From Thalassobaculum litoreum DSM 18839 (GTDB lineage Bacteria > Pseudomonadota > Alphaproteobacteria > Thalassobaculales > Thalassobaculaceae): 64,000 nucleotides of DNA. The stretch spans positions 62,001 through 126,000 of the forward strand of contig NZ_FNBW01000003.1 in the NCBI RefSeq assembly GCF_900102465.1, given 5' to 3'. Below, piece by piece: positions 35,200 through 44,030 of this stretch. The notes beneath the pieces are model-generated. The model worked only from the letters and a program-made list of their open reading frames with translations, ran no database searches and was not told the origin of the DNA. The stretch's first letter is position 1; the number at the start of each line of letters is the position of its first letter. The position numbers and the translations under genes are program-made.

Positions 35200-35960
35200 G
35201 TCGATCCTCCCGAGATCCTGTCCTCGTAGCGCCGCTGCTTCTGCCCGACGCCGGCGTTCAGTGTGCGCCAATCCGGGTGCGCGTCCAGCAGCGCGATAAC
35301 GTCGCGCCAGCCGAAGCCGGGATTTTCCGGCAGCAGCGCCTCCAGTATCCGCACCAGCAGCTCGTAGTCGGACCGCTCGTCCAGGGTCCAGCGATAGCCG
35401 CTGAGATCGAGGGCGGAGGGGTAGCGGGCGATGCGGAACCGCTCCGGCTGGCGGTAGAGGAACGGCATCACGTGCTCGCGGTCGTAGGAGTCGCCCGCCT
35501 CTTCGTTGGCGAGGCGCAGGGCGGCCATGGAGGCGACCTCGACGTCGAGCCCGATCGGCCAGGTGCGCGGGAAGCTGTTGGTGGCGTAGTCCGCCGGCGG
35601 GTCGCTGTCGCGGAAGGTGCCGACCACCGCGTCGATCAGGGCGGGATCGGTCAGCGGGCAGTCGCCGGTGAGCCGCACGACGGTCTCGGCGCCGACACTC
35701 TCCGCCGCGCCCACGAAGCGGTCGAGCACGTCCGGCTCCGAGCCGCGGAACACGGCCACACCCTCGGCCTCGGCCAGGGCGGCCACCGGGTCGTCATCGG
35801 CGTTCGTGGTGGTGGCGATGCAGACCGTGCCGACCGTTGTCGCCCGCCGCACCCGGTCGATCTGGTGGGCCAGCATCGGTCGCCCCGCCGCCGGCAACAG
35901 CACCTTGCCCGGCAGGCGGGTGGAGGTCATGCGGGCCTGAATCACGGCGGCAACGGTCAC
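35196..35960 (-). CDS. Cytidylyltransferase of the SpsF/PseF type
   Basis: About 254 residues. The N-terminus VAAVIQARMTSTRLPGKVLLPAAGRPML is the nucleotide-binding loop of SpsF/CMP-acylneuraminate synthetase-like transferases, followed by VVRLTGDCPLTDPALIDAVV with the metal-binding Asp. By context it should activate pseudaminic or a related nonulosonic acid as CMP-sugar, the PseF step, though SpsF-like members are a separate branch and this is inference. GTG 35960 is preferred as start because GGGAG lies five bases upstream; an ATG at 36005 would add a Pro-rich extension. It is divergent from the GNAT gene and coupled to the methylase. Confidence 0.85.
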   Translation of the reverse strand: MTVAAVIQARMTSTRLPGKVLLPAAGRPMLAHQIDRVRRATTVGTVCIATTTNADDDPVAALAEAEGVAVFRGSEPDVLDRFVGAAESVGAETVVRLTGDCPLTDPALIDAVVGTFRDSDPPADYATNSFPRTWPIGLDVEVASMAALRLANEEAGDSYDREHVMPFLYRQPERFRIARYPSALDLSGYRWTLDERSDYELLVRILEALLPENPGFGWRDVIALLDAHPDWRTLNAGVGQKQRRYEDRISGGST

Positions 35961-36047
35961 GGCATCTCCCAAGGGCGGTCTCGGTGGCGGAACTGACGGT
36001 AGCATGCCGCCGTCGCCCCGGCGCCGAATAGCGGTTAGGCTGGAAGC

Positions 36048-36512
36048 ATGACCGATGCCTCCGACATCACGCTGCGCCCCATTACCTCGGAAGATTCAGA
36101 GGATCTGCTGGCCTGGCGCAACGATCCGCTGACCCGGGCCAATTCCCGCAACGGCGACGCCGTCACCCAGCAGGAGCACGCCGCCTGGCTGTCGCGGGTG
36201 CTCGACGACCCGAATCGGCAGGTTTGGATCGGCCTGGAGGACGAGGAGACGGTCGGCACCACCTCCGCGGTGCGGCACGAGGATGGAGCGGTGGAGATCT
36301 CCGTCACCGTCGCCCCCGAGGCAAGGGGCCGGCGGCGCGGCGCCGCTCTCGTGGCGGCGGCTGTGGAGGAGGCGCAGTCGCTCTGGCCCGACGCACCGAT
36401 CCGGGCGGCGATCAAGCAAGACAATCAGGCGAGCCGGAAGGCGTTCGAGGCCTGTGGCTTCGAACAGGTGGCGGAGCGGGACGGTCTTCTTGACTATGAA
36501 TTGCCGCGCTGA
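36048..36512 (+). CDS. GNAT N-acetyltransferase, PseH-like
   Basis: 154 residues. GNAT fold: ITLRPITSEDSEDLLAWRNDPLTRANS at the start (typical of RimJ/PseH types with W-R-N), motif A VAPEARGRRRGAALVAAAV, and the end IRAAIKQDNQASRKAFEACGFEQV. In the pseudaminic pathway PseH acetylates the 4-amino group of the UDP-sugar before PseG acts; the location between the PseF-like gene and pseG makes this the probable role. The last 19 bases overlap the 3' end of the convergent pseG gene. Confidence 0.82.
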   Translation: MTDASDITLRPITSEDSEDLLAWRNDPLTRANSRNGDAVTQQEHAAWLSRVLDDPNRQVWIGLEDEETVGTTSAVRHEDGAVEISVTVAPEARGRRRGAALVAAAVEEAQSLWPDAPIRAAIKQDNQASRKAFEACGFEQVAERDGLLDYELPR

Positions 36513-37600
36513 TCCGGCAGCAGGCCGGCGATGGTGGCGGCGACCCGGTCCGCTCCCAGCCCGTCGACCAGGGTGCGGGCGTTTTCGGCCAGCTTGCTGC
36601 GGCGTTCCGGATCGAGCGCCAAGGCGGTGACGGTCTCTACCAGCACGGCGGGATCCAGATCCTCCAGCGGTCCGATATCGACCGCCGCTCCCGTCCTGGC
36701 CAGCGCGGCGGCGGGCCCGACCTCGCTCTCGTTCTGGGCGCCGATGATCATCGGCACCCCCAGCACCGCCATCTCCAGTACGGTGGATCCGGCGGCCGAG
36801 ACGGCAAGGTCGACCGACCCGAGCAGACCCGCCATGTCGCGCACATCGTGGCGGACATCGATGCGGACCGGCAGCAGCGCGGCGCGGCGCTCCAGGTCGG
36901 GCAGGGCCGGGTTGGCGGCACCCACGACCAGGATCACCTCCGGCTCGCCCGCAATCCTCTCCGCCGCCGCCGCCACGGCGTCCAGGGCGAGGGCGCTGTA
37001 TCCCTTGGGGTCGGCACCGCCCATCAGGACCAGCAGGCGGGACGCGAAGTCCGGCATGGGGCGGGGCTCGGCGCCGGTCGGTCGGAACTCCCGGCGCAGC
37101 AGTCCCCAGCCAGGGCCGAGACAGAGCCGGGCATCGGACTTGCCGGCATAGAGCCGATGGGAGGCGTGCAGGTTCTGGTTCACCACCAGCGCGCCGGGAT
37201 AGGCCGGGCGATGGCCCATGTCGTCGATGATCGCCAGCGGCAGCCCCGCTGCGACCACTGCCGCCATATCCGAGTCGGTAATCTCCAGCCCGTCGACCAC
37301 CACGGCGGCTGCGTCGTCCACCAGATCCTGCGGCGGCCAGCGGTCGTGCAGCACGACCTCCGCCCCCTCGGCGTGGTAGCGTTCGGCAATGGCGGGCGGC
37401 ACGGCGGTGCAGGCCAGCCGCACGGTGCCGCCGAAGCCGATCCAGCTCTGGGCGAGCGCCAGGCAGCGCATCACATGGCCCATGCCGATCCGGCCGTCCG
37501 CGTCCGCGCGGATCACCAGCCGCTCGCCCTTCAGGGAGGCGACGGTCGGTGCTGCTTCATTTGCGGCGGCGGGGAGAGTATCGTCTGGCGGCCGAATCAC
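36494..37600 (-). CDS. pseG: UDP-2,4-diacetamido-2,4,6-trideoxy-beta-L-altropyranose hydrolase
   Basis: 368 residues. A GT-B fold hydrolase that removes UDP to give the substrate of PseI. The signature VIRADADGRIGMGHVMRCLALAQ around 29-51 holds the catalytic His (GMGH), and the C-terminal part has LLVLMGGADPKG, SAAGSTVLEMAVLGVPMIIGAQNESEVGPA. The annotated start is GTG 37600, with no good ribosome site; a GTG at 37516 (VIRADADG) would remove about 28 non-conserved residues and is possible. It is divergent from pseI, whose start is only 29 bases away. Confidence 0.9.
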   Translation of the reverse strand: MIRPPDDTLPAAANEAAPTVASLKGERLVIRADADGRIGMGHVMRCLALAQSWIGFGGTVRLACTAVPPAIAERYHAEGAEVVLHDRWPPQDLVDDAAAVVVDGLEITDSDMAAVVAAGLPLAIIDDMGHRPAYPGALVVNQNLHASHRLYAGKSDARLCLGPGWGLLRREFRPTGAEPRPMPDFASRLLVLMGGADPKGYSALALDAVAAAAERIAGEPEVILVVGAANPALPDLERRAALLPVRIDVRHDVRDMAGLLGSVDLAVSAAGSTVLEMAVLGVPMIIGAQNESEVGPAAALARTGAAVDIGPLEDLDPAVLVETVTALALDPERRSKLAENARTLVDGLGADRVAATIAGLLPDQRGNS

Positions 37601-37629
37601 TGGAACTGCCCGGTCGGAGGACGCGTTGG

Positions 37630-38694
37630 GTGCAAGGCGAGTTTAGCATAGCCGGACGGCCGGTCGGTCCCGACCACCCGCCGTATATCGTCGCGGAGAT
37701 GTCGGGCAACCACAACGGCGACATCAACCGCGCTTTCCGCATTCTCGAAGCGGCCAAGGCCGCCGGCGCGGATGCGGTGAAGCTGCAGACCTACACCGCC
37801 GACACCATCACCCTCGACCATGACGGACCCGAGTTCCTGATCCATGGCGGGCTGTGGGACGGCCGCCGCCTGCACGAGCTGTACGAGGAGGCCCATACCC
37901 CCTGGGACTGGCACGGCCCGATCTTCGACAAGGCGCGCGCGCTGGGGATCACCGTGTTCTCCACCCCGTTCGATCCGACCGCCATCGACCTGCTGGAGAG
38001 CCTGGGCGCGCCGGCCTACAAGATCGCCTCCCAGGAGCTAGTAGATCTGCCGCTGATCCGGTTGGTGGCGGCGACCGGCAAGCCGATGATCCTGTCCACC
38101 GGCATGGGCAGCCTGGAAGAGATCCGCGAGGCGGTCGACGCCGCGCGCGACGCCGGGGCCGAGCAGATCGTCGTGCTGCACTGCGTCAGCGCCTATCCGG
38201 CCCCGGCGGACGAGACCAACCTGCGCACCATCGCCGATCTGGCCGACAAGCTGGGCGTGGTCACCGGCCTGTCCGACCACACCATGGACACCACCATCGC
38301 CACCCTGTCGGTCGCCATGGGCGCCTGCCTGATCGAGAAGCATGTCACCCTGGCCCGGGCCGATGGCGGCGTGGACAGCGCCTTCTCCCTGGAGCCGGAC
38401 GAACTGGCCCGGCTGGTGCGCGACACCCGCATGGCCCATGCCGCACTGGGCGCGCCGGCCTACCGGCCGACCAGGTCGGAGGAGGCGGGGCTGAAGTTCC
38501 GCCGCTCGCTCTATGTCGTGGAAGACGTTCCCGCCGGTGCCGAACTGACGGCCCGGAACATCCGGTCCATCCGACCCAGCAACGGCCTGGCGCCGAAGCA
38601 TTACGAGACCGTACTCGGCCGCCGGGCGACCCGCGACCTGACCCGGGGCGAGCCGCTGAGCGCCGACATGGTCGAGGGCGGCATCGACGCCTGA
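37630..38694 (+). CDS. pseI: Pseudaminic acid synthase
   Basis: 354 residues. It condenses the 6-deoxy-diacetamido-altrose with phosphoenolpyruvate to pseudaminic acid. Family features: PPYIVAEMSGNHNGD at the start of the TIM barrel, GADAVKLQTYTADTITLD, GGLWDGRRLHELYEEAHTPWDWH (the PseI type rather than NeuB), STPFDPTAIDLLESLG, AYKIASQEL, SDHTMD, and a C-terminal SAF/antifreeze-like domain (RRSLYVVEDVPAGAELTARNIRSIRPSNGL). GTG 37630 is taken as start with GGAGG nine bases upstream; the frame is open to 37549 through pseG. The next gene starts one base after the stop. Confidence 0.92.
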   Translation: MQGEFSIAGRPVGPDHPPYIVAEMSGNHNGDINRAFRILEAAKAAGADAVKLQTYTADTITLDHDGPEFLIHGGLWDGRRLHELYEEAHTPWDWHGPIFDKARALGITVFSTPFDPTAIDLLESLGAPAYKIASQELVDLPLIRLVAATGKPMILSTGMGSLEEIREAVDAARDAGAEQIVVLHCVSAYPAPADETNLRTIADLADKLGVVTGLSDHTMDTTIATLSVAMGACLIEKHVTLARADGGVDSAFSLEPDELARLVRDTRMAHAALGAPAYRPTRSEEAGLKFRRSLYVVEDVPAGAELTARNIRSIRPSNGLAPKHYETVLGRRATRDLTRGEPLSADMVEGGIDA

Positions 38695-38695
38695 T

Positions 38696-40504
38696 ATGGA
38701 AACACCGCAACAGATCCTGGAGCGCGCCACCGCCCTCCACCTGGCCGGACATCTGGAGCAGGCCATCCTGCTCTACGCCCATCTGCTCAAGTCCAATCCG
38801 AAGCATCCGGACCTGCTGTACCGGCTCGGGATGGCGCTGCATCAGAGCGGGCGGGCGGAGGCCGCCGCGCAGATGATCACCGGCGCCGCCGAGGCCCGGC
38901 CGCAGGAAGCCTCCTACCGGCACGCGCTCGGGGTGGTGCTGCACGGACTGGGACGCCATGACGAGGCCGTCCTGGCCTACGAGGCCGCCCTGGCGCGCGA
39001 TCCGCTGCTGTCCGACACCCTGGCCAGTCTGGGGGGAATCCTGGCCACGGGCGAGCGCCGGGCCGAAGGCGTGGCGATGCTGCGTCGGGCGGCCGTCCTG
39101 GCCCCGGCGAGCGACGAGGCCTGGACGCGGCTCGGCAACCACCTGCAGGCGGTCTCCGACCTGAAGGCCTGCGAGTCCGCCCGGCACCGGGCGCTGATCG
39201 CCGCACCCGCCAAGGCCGACCGCTGGGTGTCCCATGCCCTCGGCCTGATGGAGATCGAGCAGGGCGATGCGGCGATGCGCGCCTTCCGCGCCGCCGCGGT
39301 GATTCTTCCCGGCCACCACGATGCCTACAACCATCTGGCCTGGCTGCAGGTCGGCCGGTTGAGGATCGCCGAGGCCCGCACCGGCTTCCGGAGGGCCCGC
39401 ACCCTGCAGCCCGACCTGGCCTCCGCCTATGCCGGCCTGTCGGAAGCGGCGTTCGCCGCCGGCGCGCCGGACGAGGCTGTGCGCTGGATGCGGGAAGCCC
39501 TCACGGTGTCGCCGGGACAGCCGCATTATCGCTTCCGGCTGGGCATCCAGCTGCTTGCGATCGGCGAGATGGCCGCGGGCTGGGACGGCTACAGCCAGTT
39601 GCGTCAAAAGCCGAGTGCCGTGCGGCGCGATCCGTCCATCCGACTGTGGAACGGCATCCCGTCGAAGGACACCACCCTGCTGATCGCCGCCGACCAGGGT
39701 GTGGGTGACGAGCTGCTGCATGCCTGTTGCATCGACGATGCCGCCCGCGACGTGGGCCGGGTGGTGATCGAGTGCGATCAGCGGATCCAGGAACTGATGC
39801 GCCGCAGCTTCCCCGATGCCTATGTCCACGCCTATCACCGCGTCGGCGACCGCAACGCGCCCGAGCATCTGTACGACTGGGTGCCGCCCGACTACCGGCC
39901 CGACGCCTATGCCGACGGCGCGCTGCTGCTGTCGCGCTACCGGGGCACCGTCGCCCAGGCCGATGCGGCCGCGCGGCCGTGGCTGAAGGCCGATCCCGAC
40001 CGGGTGGCGGAGATGCGCGAGCGGCTGGCGGCCCTCGGTGACGGGCCGAAGATCGGCGTGGCCTGGCGCAGCCGGCGGCTGACCACCTTCCGCCTGCCGC
40101 ATTACCCGGGCCTGGGGCCGTTCGAGGAGGTGCTGAAGGTCGGCGGCGCCCGGTTCGTCTCCCTGCAATACGGCATCGGCTGGCGCGAGGAGCTGACGGC
40201 GTCCGGCGCCAATGTCAGCCTGATCGACGGGCTCGACACCACCAACGACATGGACGGCGTGTTCGCCCTGGTCGAGGCGCTGGACCTTGTGATCTGCCCG
40301 TCCAGTACGGTCGGCTGGATCGCGGCGGCTCTCGGCAAGCCGGTGTGGCTGCTCTACAACACGCCGGTCTTCCTGGAATACGGCACGGACCGGTTCCCCG
40401 GCTTCCCGACCGTGCGCAGCTTCCGCAAGACCCAGGTTGAACCCTGGCGGCCGCTGATGGCGCAGGTCGGGCAGGCCCTCGCCGACTCTCTCGATCAGGC
40501 CTGA
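38696..40504 (+). CDS. TPR protein with C-terminal glycosyltransferase-like domain (FlmG-like)
   Basis: 602 residues. About eight tetratricopeptide repeats fill residues 1-300 (units such as HPDLLYRLGMALHQSGRAEAAAQM and DAYNHLAWLQVGRLRIAEARTGFRRA). The C-terminal 300 residues form a GT-B-like domain ending in LVICPSSTVGWIAAALGKPVWLLYN, a sugar-nucleotide binding pattern resembling GT41/heptosyltransferase ends. This layout matches FlmG of Caulobacter relatives, in which the TPR part binds flagellin and the other half transfers pseudaminic acid to it. Starting one base after pseI, it is very probably the transferase using the sugar made here. No flagellin gene is in the window. Confidence 0.82.
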   Translation: METPQQILERATALHLAGHLEQAILLYAHLLKSNPKHPDLLYRLGMALHQSGRAEAAAQMITGAAEARPQEASYRHALGVVLHGLGRHDEAVLAYEAALARDPLLSDTLASLGGILATGERRAEGVAMLRRAAVLAPASDEAWTRLGNHLQAVSDLKACESARHRALIAAPAKADRWVSHALGLMEIEQGDAAMRAFRAAAVILPGHHDAYNHLAWLQVGRLRIAEARTGFRRARTLQPDLASAYAGLSEAAFAAGAPDEAVRWMREALTVSPGQPHYRFRLGIQLLAIGEMAAGWDGYSQLRQKPSAVRRDPSIRLWNGIPSKDTTLLIAADQGVGDELLHACCIDDAARDVGRVVIECDQRIQELMRRSFPDAYVHAYHRVGDRNAPEHLYDWVPPDYRPDAYADGALLLSRYRGTVAQADAAARPWLKADPDRVAEMRERLAALGDGPKIGVAWRSRRLTTFRLPHYPGLGPFEEVLKVGGARFVSLQYGIGWREELTASGANVSLIDGLDTTNDMDGVFALVEALDLVICPSSTVGWIAAALGKPVWLLYNTPVFLEYGTDRFPGFPTVRSFRKTQVEPWRPLMAQVGQALADSLDQA

Positions 40505-41436
40505 TTGGGCGAGGGGGGCGCCGTCGGCTTCCTGCCGCGCAGGGTCTCCCGATAGGTGATGTAGAGCCCGCTGGAGATGATGATTCCGCCGCCGACGAAG
40601 GTCCAGATGTCGGGGAAGGTGCCGAACACGAAGAAGCTGAGGATGATCGCCATCACGAGCTGGCCGTAGTTGAACGGCGCCAGCACCGAGGCCTCGCCGT
40701 ACTGGAACGCCCGGATCACGAAATAATGGCCGAGCCCGCCGATGAAGCCGAGCAGGGCGAACAGCCCGGCATCGAGGACGGAGACCGGCGTCACCCAGTA
40801 GAACGGCAGGGCGATGGAGGAGATCACCGCCCCGACCACGGCGATGTAGGTGATCGAGGTCTCCGGCGAATCGGCGGCGGAGAACTTGCGGGTGTAGATC
40901 TGGTAGGTGGCGTAGCAGAGCGCCGTGCCCAGGACCAGGAACATGGCCCAGTGGGTCTCGCCGCCGCCCGGCCGGATGATGATCAGCGCACCGGCGAAGC
41001 CGACCGCCACCGCGGTCCAGCGCCGGATGCCCACCGCCTCGCCGAGGAACGGGGCGGCCAGTGCCGTGACGATCAGCGGCGAGGTGAAGTTGATGGCGCT
41101 CGCCACCGGCACCTCGATGAAGCGCAGGGCGGTGAAGAAGCAGACCGTCGCCACGAACATCAGCACCGAGCGGATGATGTGGATGCCCGGCCTGCTCGCC
41201 TTGAACAGGGACAGCCCGCGGCGCGGCATGAACATCAGAACGACGAAGACCAGATGTCCGGTATAGCGTGCCCAGACCACCTGCACCGTGTGGTAGTCGC
41301 CGGACAGGAATTTGGCCGCGACGTTCATGAACGGCAGCAGGTTGATCGCCAGCAGCATGAACAGCACCGCGCGCAGGGTGTCCTGCGACGGGTTCCGGGC
41401 GGGCGCGGCGGCGGTGGTCGGGGGTACGCTTGACAT
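40495..41436 (-). CDS. DMT superfamily (EamA) transporter
   Basis: About 313 residues, ten membrane helices in two EamA repeats. Segments include TLRAVLFMLLAINLLPFMNVAAKFL, YTGHLVFVVLMF, FLGEAVGIRRW, GFAGALIIIRPGG and PDIWTFVGGGIIISSGLYITYRE. It is related to the transporter at 11097 (compare the shared W-x-x-x-A-V-x-V-G, ALII-RPG and D/EIWT-VG endings). ATG 41436 gives MSSVPPTTAAAPARNPSQ, a plausible cytoplasmic start; the frame is open to 41526. Its last 10 bases overlap the end of the TPR-glycosyltransferase gene. Substrate unknown; a role in sugar-precursor transport would be speculation. Confidence 0.85.
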   Translation of the reverse strand: MSSVPPTTAAAPARNPSQDTLRAVLFMLLAINLLPFMNVAAKFLSGDYHTVQVVWARYTGHLVFVVLMFMPRRGLSLFKASRPGIHIIRSVLMFVATVCFFTALRFIEVPVASAINFTSPLIVTALAAPFLGEAVGIRRWTAVAVGFAGALIIIRPGGGETHWAMFLVLGTALCYATYQIYTRKFSAADSPETSITYIAVVGAVISSIALPFYWVTPVSVLDAGLFALLGFIGGLGHYFVIRAFQYGEASVLAPFNYGQLVMAIILSFFVFGTFPDIWTFVGGGIIISSGLYITYRETLRGRKPTAPPSPNQA

Positions 41437-41543
41437 GGCGGCAGGGTAGATCACCCGTCCGCGCCGACACATCCCCTTATCCGGATCTTCCGCGATGCCC
41501 AGACGGCAGCTATCGTCCCCGCGCATTCAAACGGGAGGCATGC

Positions 41544-42212
41544 ATGGGAGCCCAGATACTGCGGTTCGAAACCCCGGACGGTCCGGTCGAGGTGGCGGTG
41601 ACAGACTGCGTCGTCGCCGGCTGGACCGGTCGCGACAAGGCGGCGATCGACCATCACATCGAGGAACTGGCCGAGATCGGCGTGCCGGGACCGAGCACGG
41701 TGCCGCTGTATTACCGCTGCGCGGTGGAGCAGCTCATCCAGAGCGACCATGTTCAGGTGATCGGCGGTGACAGCTCCGGCGAGGTCGAGCCGGTGCTGGT
41801 GGCGACCGAGAGCGGCCTGTACCTGACCGTCGGCTCCGACCATACCGACCGCAAGGTGGAGACCTACTCCATCGCCGTCTCCAAGCAGATGTGTCCCAAG
41901 GTGCTGGGCAGCACCGCCTGGCCGGTCTCGCTGGACGACGATCTGGACGCGCTGGTGCTGGAGGCGACGGCGACGATCAAGGGGGCGGAGGAGCCGTATC
42001 AGACCGGCACGTTCGCCCTGATCCGGCCGCTGAAGGACCTGGTGGACGGTTATGGCGGGCTGAAGCCCGGCACCGTCATGCTGTGCGGCACCGTGCCGGT
42101 CACCGGCGGCATCCGACCGGCCGACCGCCTGGCGATCTCCATCACCGACCCGGCGAACGGCCGCAGCTTGGCCCATGCCTATGACATCGAAACCCTGCCC
42201 GTGGTGAGCTGA
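41544..42212 (+). CDS. DUF2848 family protein
   Basis: 222 residues, soluble. The family signature GSDHTDRKVE appears in the middle (TVGSDHTDRKVETYSIAVSKQMCPK), with the preceding GESSG/GDSSGEVEPVLV and the ending LCGTVPVTGGIRPADRLAISITDP. DUF2848 is structurally related to fumarylacetoacetate hydrolases and usually sits next to amidases or hydantoinase-like genes; its reaction is not established. The amidase gene follows four bases after the stop, so the pair should act in one degradation step. Start ATG 41544 has GGGAGG upstream (AAACGGGAGGCATGC). Confidence 0.87.
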   Translation: MGAQILRFETPDGPVEVAVTDCVVAGWTGRDKAAIDHHIEELAEIGVPGPSTVPLYYRCAVEQLIQSDHVQVIGGDSSGEVEPVLVATESGLYLTVGSDHTDRKVETYSIAVSKQMCPKVLGSTAWPVSLDDDLDALVLEATATIKGAEEPYQTGTFALIRPLKDLVDGYGGLKPGTVMLCGTVPVTGGIRPADRLAISITDPANGRSLAHAYDIETLPVVS

Positions 42213-42215
42213 CCC

Positions 42216-43571
42216 ATGACCTTCGCACCGAAAACCCCGATCGCCGAGATCCTCACCGCACTCGATACCGGCCAGATCACCGCCGCCGCCCTGCTCGACA
42301 CCGCCCTGGAACGGGCGAAGGACGCCTCCGGCGAGGGCGCACGGGTCTTCCTGTCCCTGATGGAGGACAGCGCCCGCGCCGAAGCGGTGGCGAGTGACGG
42401 CCTGCGCAAGGCCGGCGTGCCGCCGCGGCCGCTGGAAGGCCTGCCGATCTCGGTGAAGGACCTGTTCGACGTGAAGGGCGCGGTGACCACCGCCGGCTCC
42501 AAGGTGCTGGCCTCCGAGCCGCCGGCCGAGGCCGACGCCCCGGTCATCGCCCGGCTGCGCGCCGCCGGGGCGGTGCTGGTCGGCCGCACCAACATGACCG
42601 AGTTCGCCTATTCCGGCCTCGGCATCAATCCGCATTACGGCACCCCGGCCAATGCCTGGGACCGGGCCTCGAAGCGCATTCCTGGCGGCTCCTCCTCCGG
42701 GGCGGCGGTCAGTGTGACCGACGGCATGGCGACGGTCGGTCTCGGCACCGATACCGGCGGCTCGGTGCGCATCCCGTCCGGGCTCTGCGGTCTGGCCGGC
42801 TTCAAGCCGACCCAGAGCCGGGTGCCGATCGACGGGGCGGTGCCGCTGTCCACCAGCCTGGACAGCATCGGCCCCCTGGCGCCGACCATGGACTGCTGCG
42901 TGCGGGTGCATCAGGTGCTGGCCGGCGAGCCGAGGCGGGCGATCCCGGCCCTGCCGGTGAAGGGTCTGCGCCTGGCCGTGCCGAAGGAGTTCGTGCTCGA
43001 CGATCTGGACGAGCCGACGGCGGCGGCGTTCCAGGCTGCCCTGAGCCGGATCTCGGAGGCCGGGGCGACCATCGTCGACCTCGCCCTGCCGGAGCTGCTG
43101 GAACTGCCGGTGGTCAACGCCAAGGGCGGGTTCACCGCGCCGGAGAGCTACGCCCTGCACGAGCGGCATATCCTGCGCGATCCGGACGCCTTCGATCCGC
43201 GTGTCATTTCCCGCATGCGCCGGGCGAGCGAGCAGTCGGCAGCCGATTACTACAGCCTGGTGAACGCCAGGGCCGACATCCAGGCCCGAGTCGCGGCCAA
43301 GACCTCCGCCTTCGACGCGGTGCTGATGCCGACCACCCCGCGCATCGCCCCGCCGATCGAGGAGCTGGCGGCCGACGATGCGGTCTACGGCGCGGTGAAC
43401 ATGGCCATGCTGCGGAACTGCTCCGTCGGCAACTTCCTCGACCGCTGTGCCGCGACCATCCCCGTGCAGGATGAGGGGGCGGCCCCGGTGGGCCTGATGA
43501 TCATGGGAGAAACCCTGGCGGATGACCGGATCTTGGCCATCTCGCTCGGCCTGGAGACCTTATTCACGTAA
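42216..43571 (+). CDS. Amidase (amidase signature family)
   Basis: 451 residues. The Ser-cisSer-Lys triad is visible: Lys in GLPISVKDLFDVKG around 83, the cis-Ser in RIPGGSSSGAAVSVTDG and the nucleophile in GTDTGGSVRIPSGLCGLAGFKPT. It hydrolyses a carboxylic amide in the cytoplasm; the family includes mandelamide, indoleacetamide and allophanate hydrolases, and the substrate cannot be read off. It is co-transcribed with the DUF2848 gene, four bases upstream. The next gene is an unrelated DUF465 protein with its own promoter. Confidence 0.92.
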   Translation: MTFAPKTPIAEILTALDTGQITAAALLDTALERAKDASGEGARVFLSLMEDSARAEAVASDGLRKAGVPPRPLEGLPISVKDLFDVKGAVTTAGSKVLASEPPAEADAPVIARLRAAGAVLVGRTNMTEFAYSGLGINPHYGTPANAWDRASKRIPGGSSSGAAVSVTDGMATVGLGTDTGGSVRIPSGLCGLAGFKPTQSRVPIDGAVPLSTSLDSIGPLAPTMDCCVRVHQVLAGEPRRAIPALPVKGLRLAVPKEFVLDDLDEPTAAAFQAALSRISEAGATIVDLALPELLELPVVNAKGGFTAPESYALHERHILRDPDAFDPRVISRMRRASEQSAADYYSLVNARADIQARVAAKTSAFDAVLMPTTPRIAPPIEELAADDAVYGAVNMAMLRNCSVGNFLDRCAATIPVQDEGAAPVGLMIMGETLADDRILAISLGLETLFT

Positions 43572-43608
43572 TGGGCTTCTGGTAACTTTCCGTCAAAACT
43601 TCAAGGGG

Positions 43609-43637
43609 TTGAGAGTTCATTGTTGCGCACCTAACTG
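43609..43637 (+). promoter_or_regulatory. Putative promoter of the DUF465 gene
   Basis: TTGAGA at 43609-43614, a 17-base spacer and TAACTG at 43632-43637, in a comparatively AT-rich stretch 65 bases before the start codon. Confidence 0.4.
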
Positions 43638-43701
43638 GGAAGGGTACGCTTTTGGTTCCGGGCGGCAGACACGCACCCGGAGACGTCGAAAGGAGGATCG
43701 T

Positions 43702-43869
43702 ATGACAGCGACTGATCGGATCCACTCCCTGCAAGTGCGCCACGCCTCGCTTGAAGAGAAGCTGGACAATGAGTCCGGACGACCGTTGCCGGACGAAGTC
43801 GCGATACATGACCTGAAACGTCAGAAGCTAGCCATCAAGGACGAAATAGCGCGACTGCAGCGCCCCTGA
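43702..43869 (+). CDS. DUF465 (YdcH-like) small coiled-coil protein
   Basis: 55 residues, helical. The pattern RIHSLQVRHASLEEKLDNESGRPLPDEVAIHDLKRQKLAIKDEIARL is two helices joined by a short loop, with the family's H-x-x-L-(E/D)-x-x-(L/I) and L-K-(R/K)-x-K-L-x-(I/L)-K-(D/E)-E motifs. DUF465/YdcH proteins are abundant small cytoplasmic proteins without assigned function, often stress-related in expression. ATG 43702 follows AAAGGAGG. A rho-independent terminator follows at 43942-43973. Confidence 0.88.
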   Translation: MTATDRIHSLQVRHASLEEKLDNESGRPLPDEVAIHDLKRQKLAIKDEIARLQRP

Positions 43870-43941
43870 TCAAAAGGGTCTCGTTCTTTCCTACAGGACC
43901 GGTTCGTGCGCCGATCACGGAGCGTACGGACCGGCCCTCGG

Positions 43942-43973
43942 GCCCGCCTTTCCACCGAAGGGCGGGCTTTTTT
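43942..43973 (+). terminator. Rho-independent terminator after the DUF465 gene
   Basis: GCCCGCCTT-TCCACCG-AAGGGCGGGC followed by TTTTTT: a GC-rich stem with one bulge and a clear T-run, 72 bases after the DUF465 stop codon. Confidence 0.88.
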
Positions 43974-44030
43974 AATGGGCGGTTGGAAGGTGGGTGCAAG
44001 GACATCTTCTTGTCTGTCACATACCGTTCC

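Noticed and set aside
38345-41470. A 1041-codon minus-strand open frame through the TPR-GT and pseI genes
   Set aside because: Antisense shadow; its only domain-like parts come from the EamA gene read in another frame.
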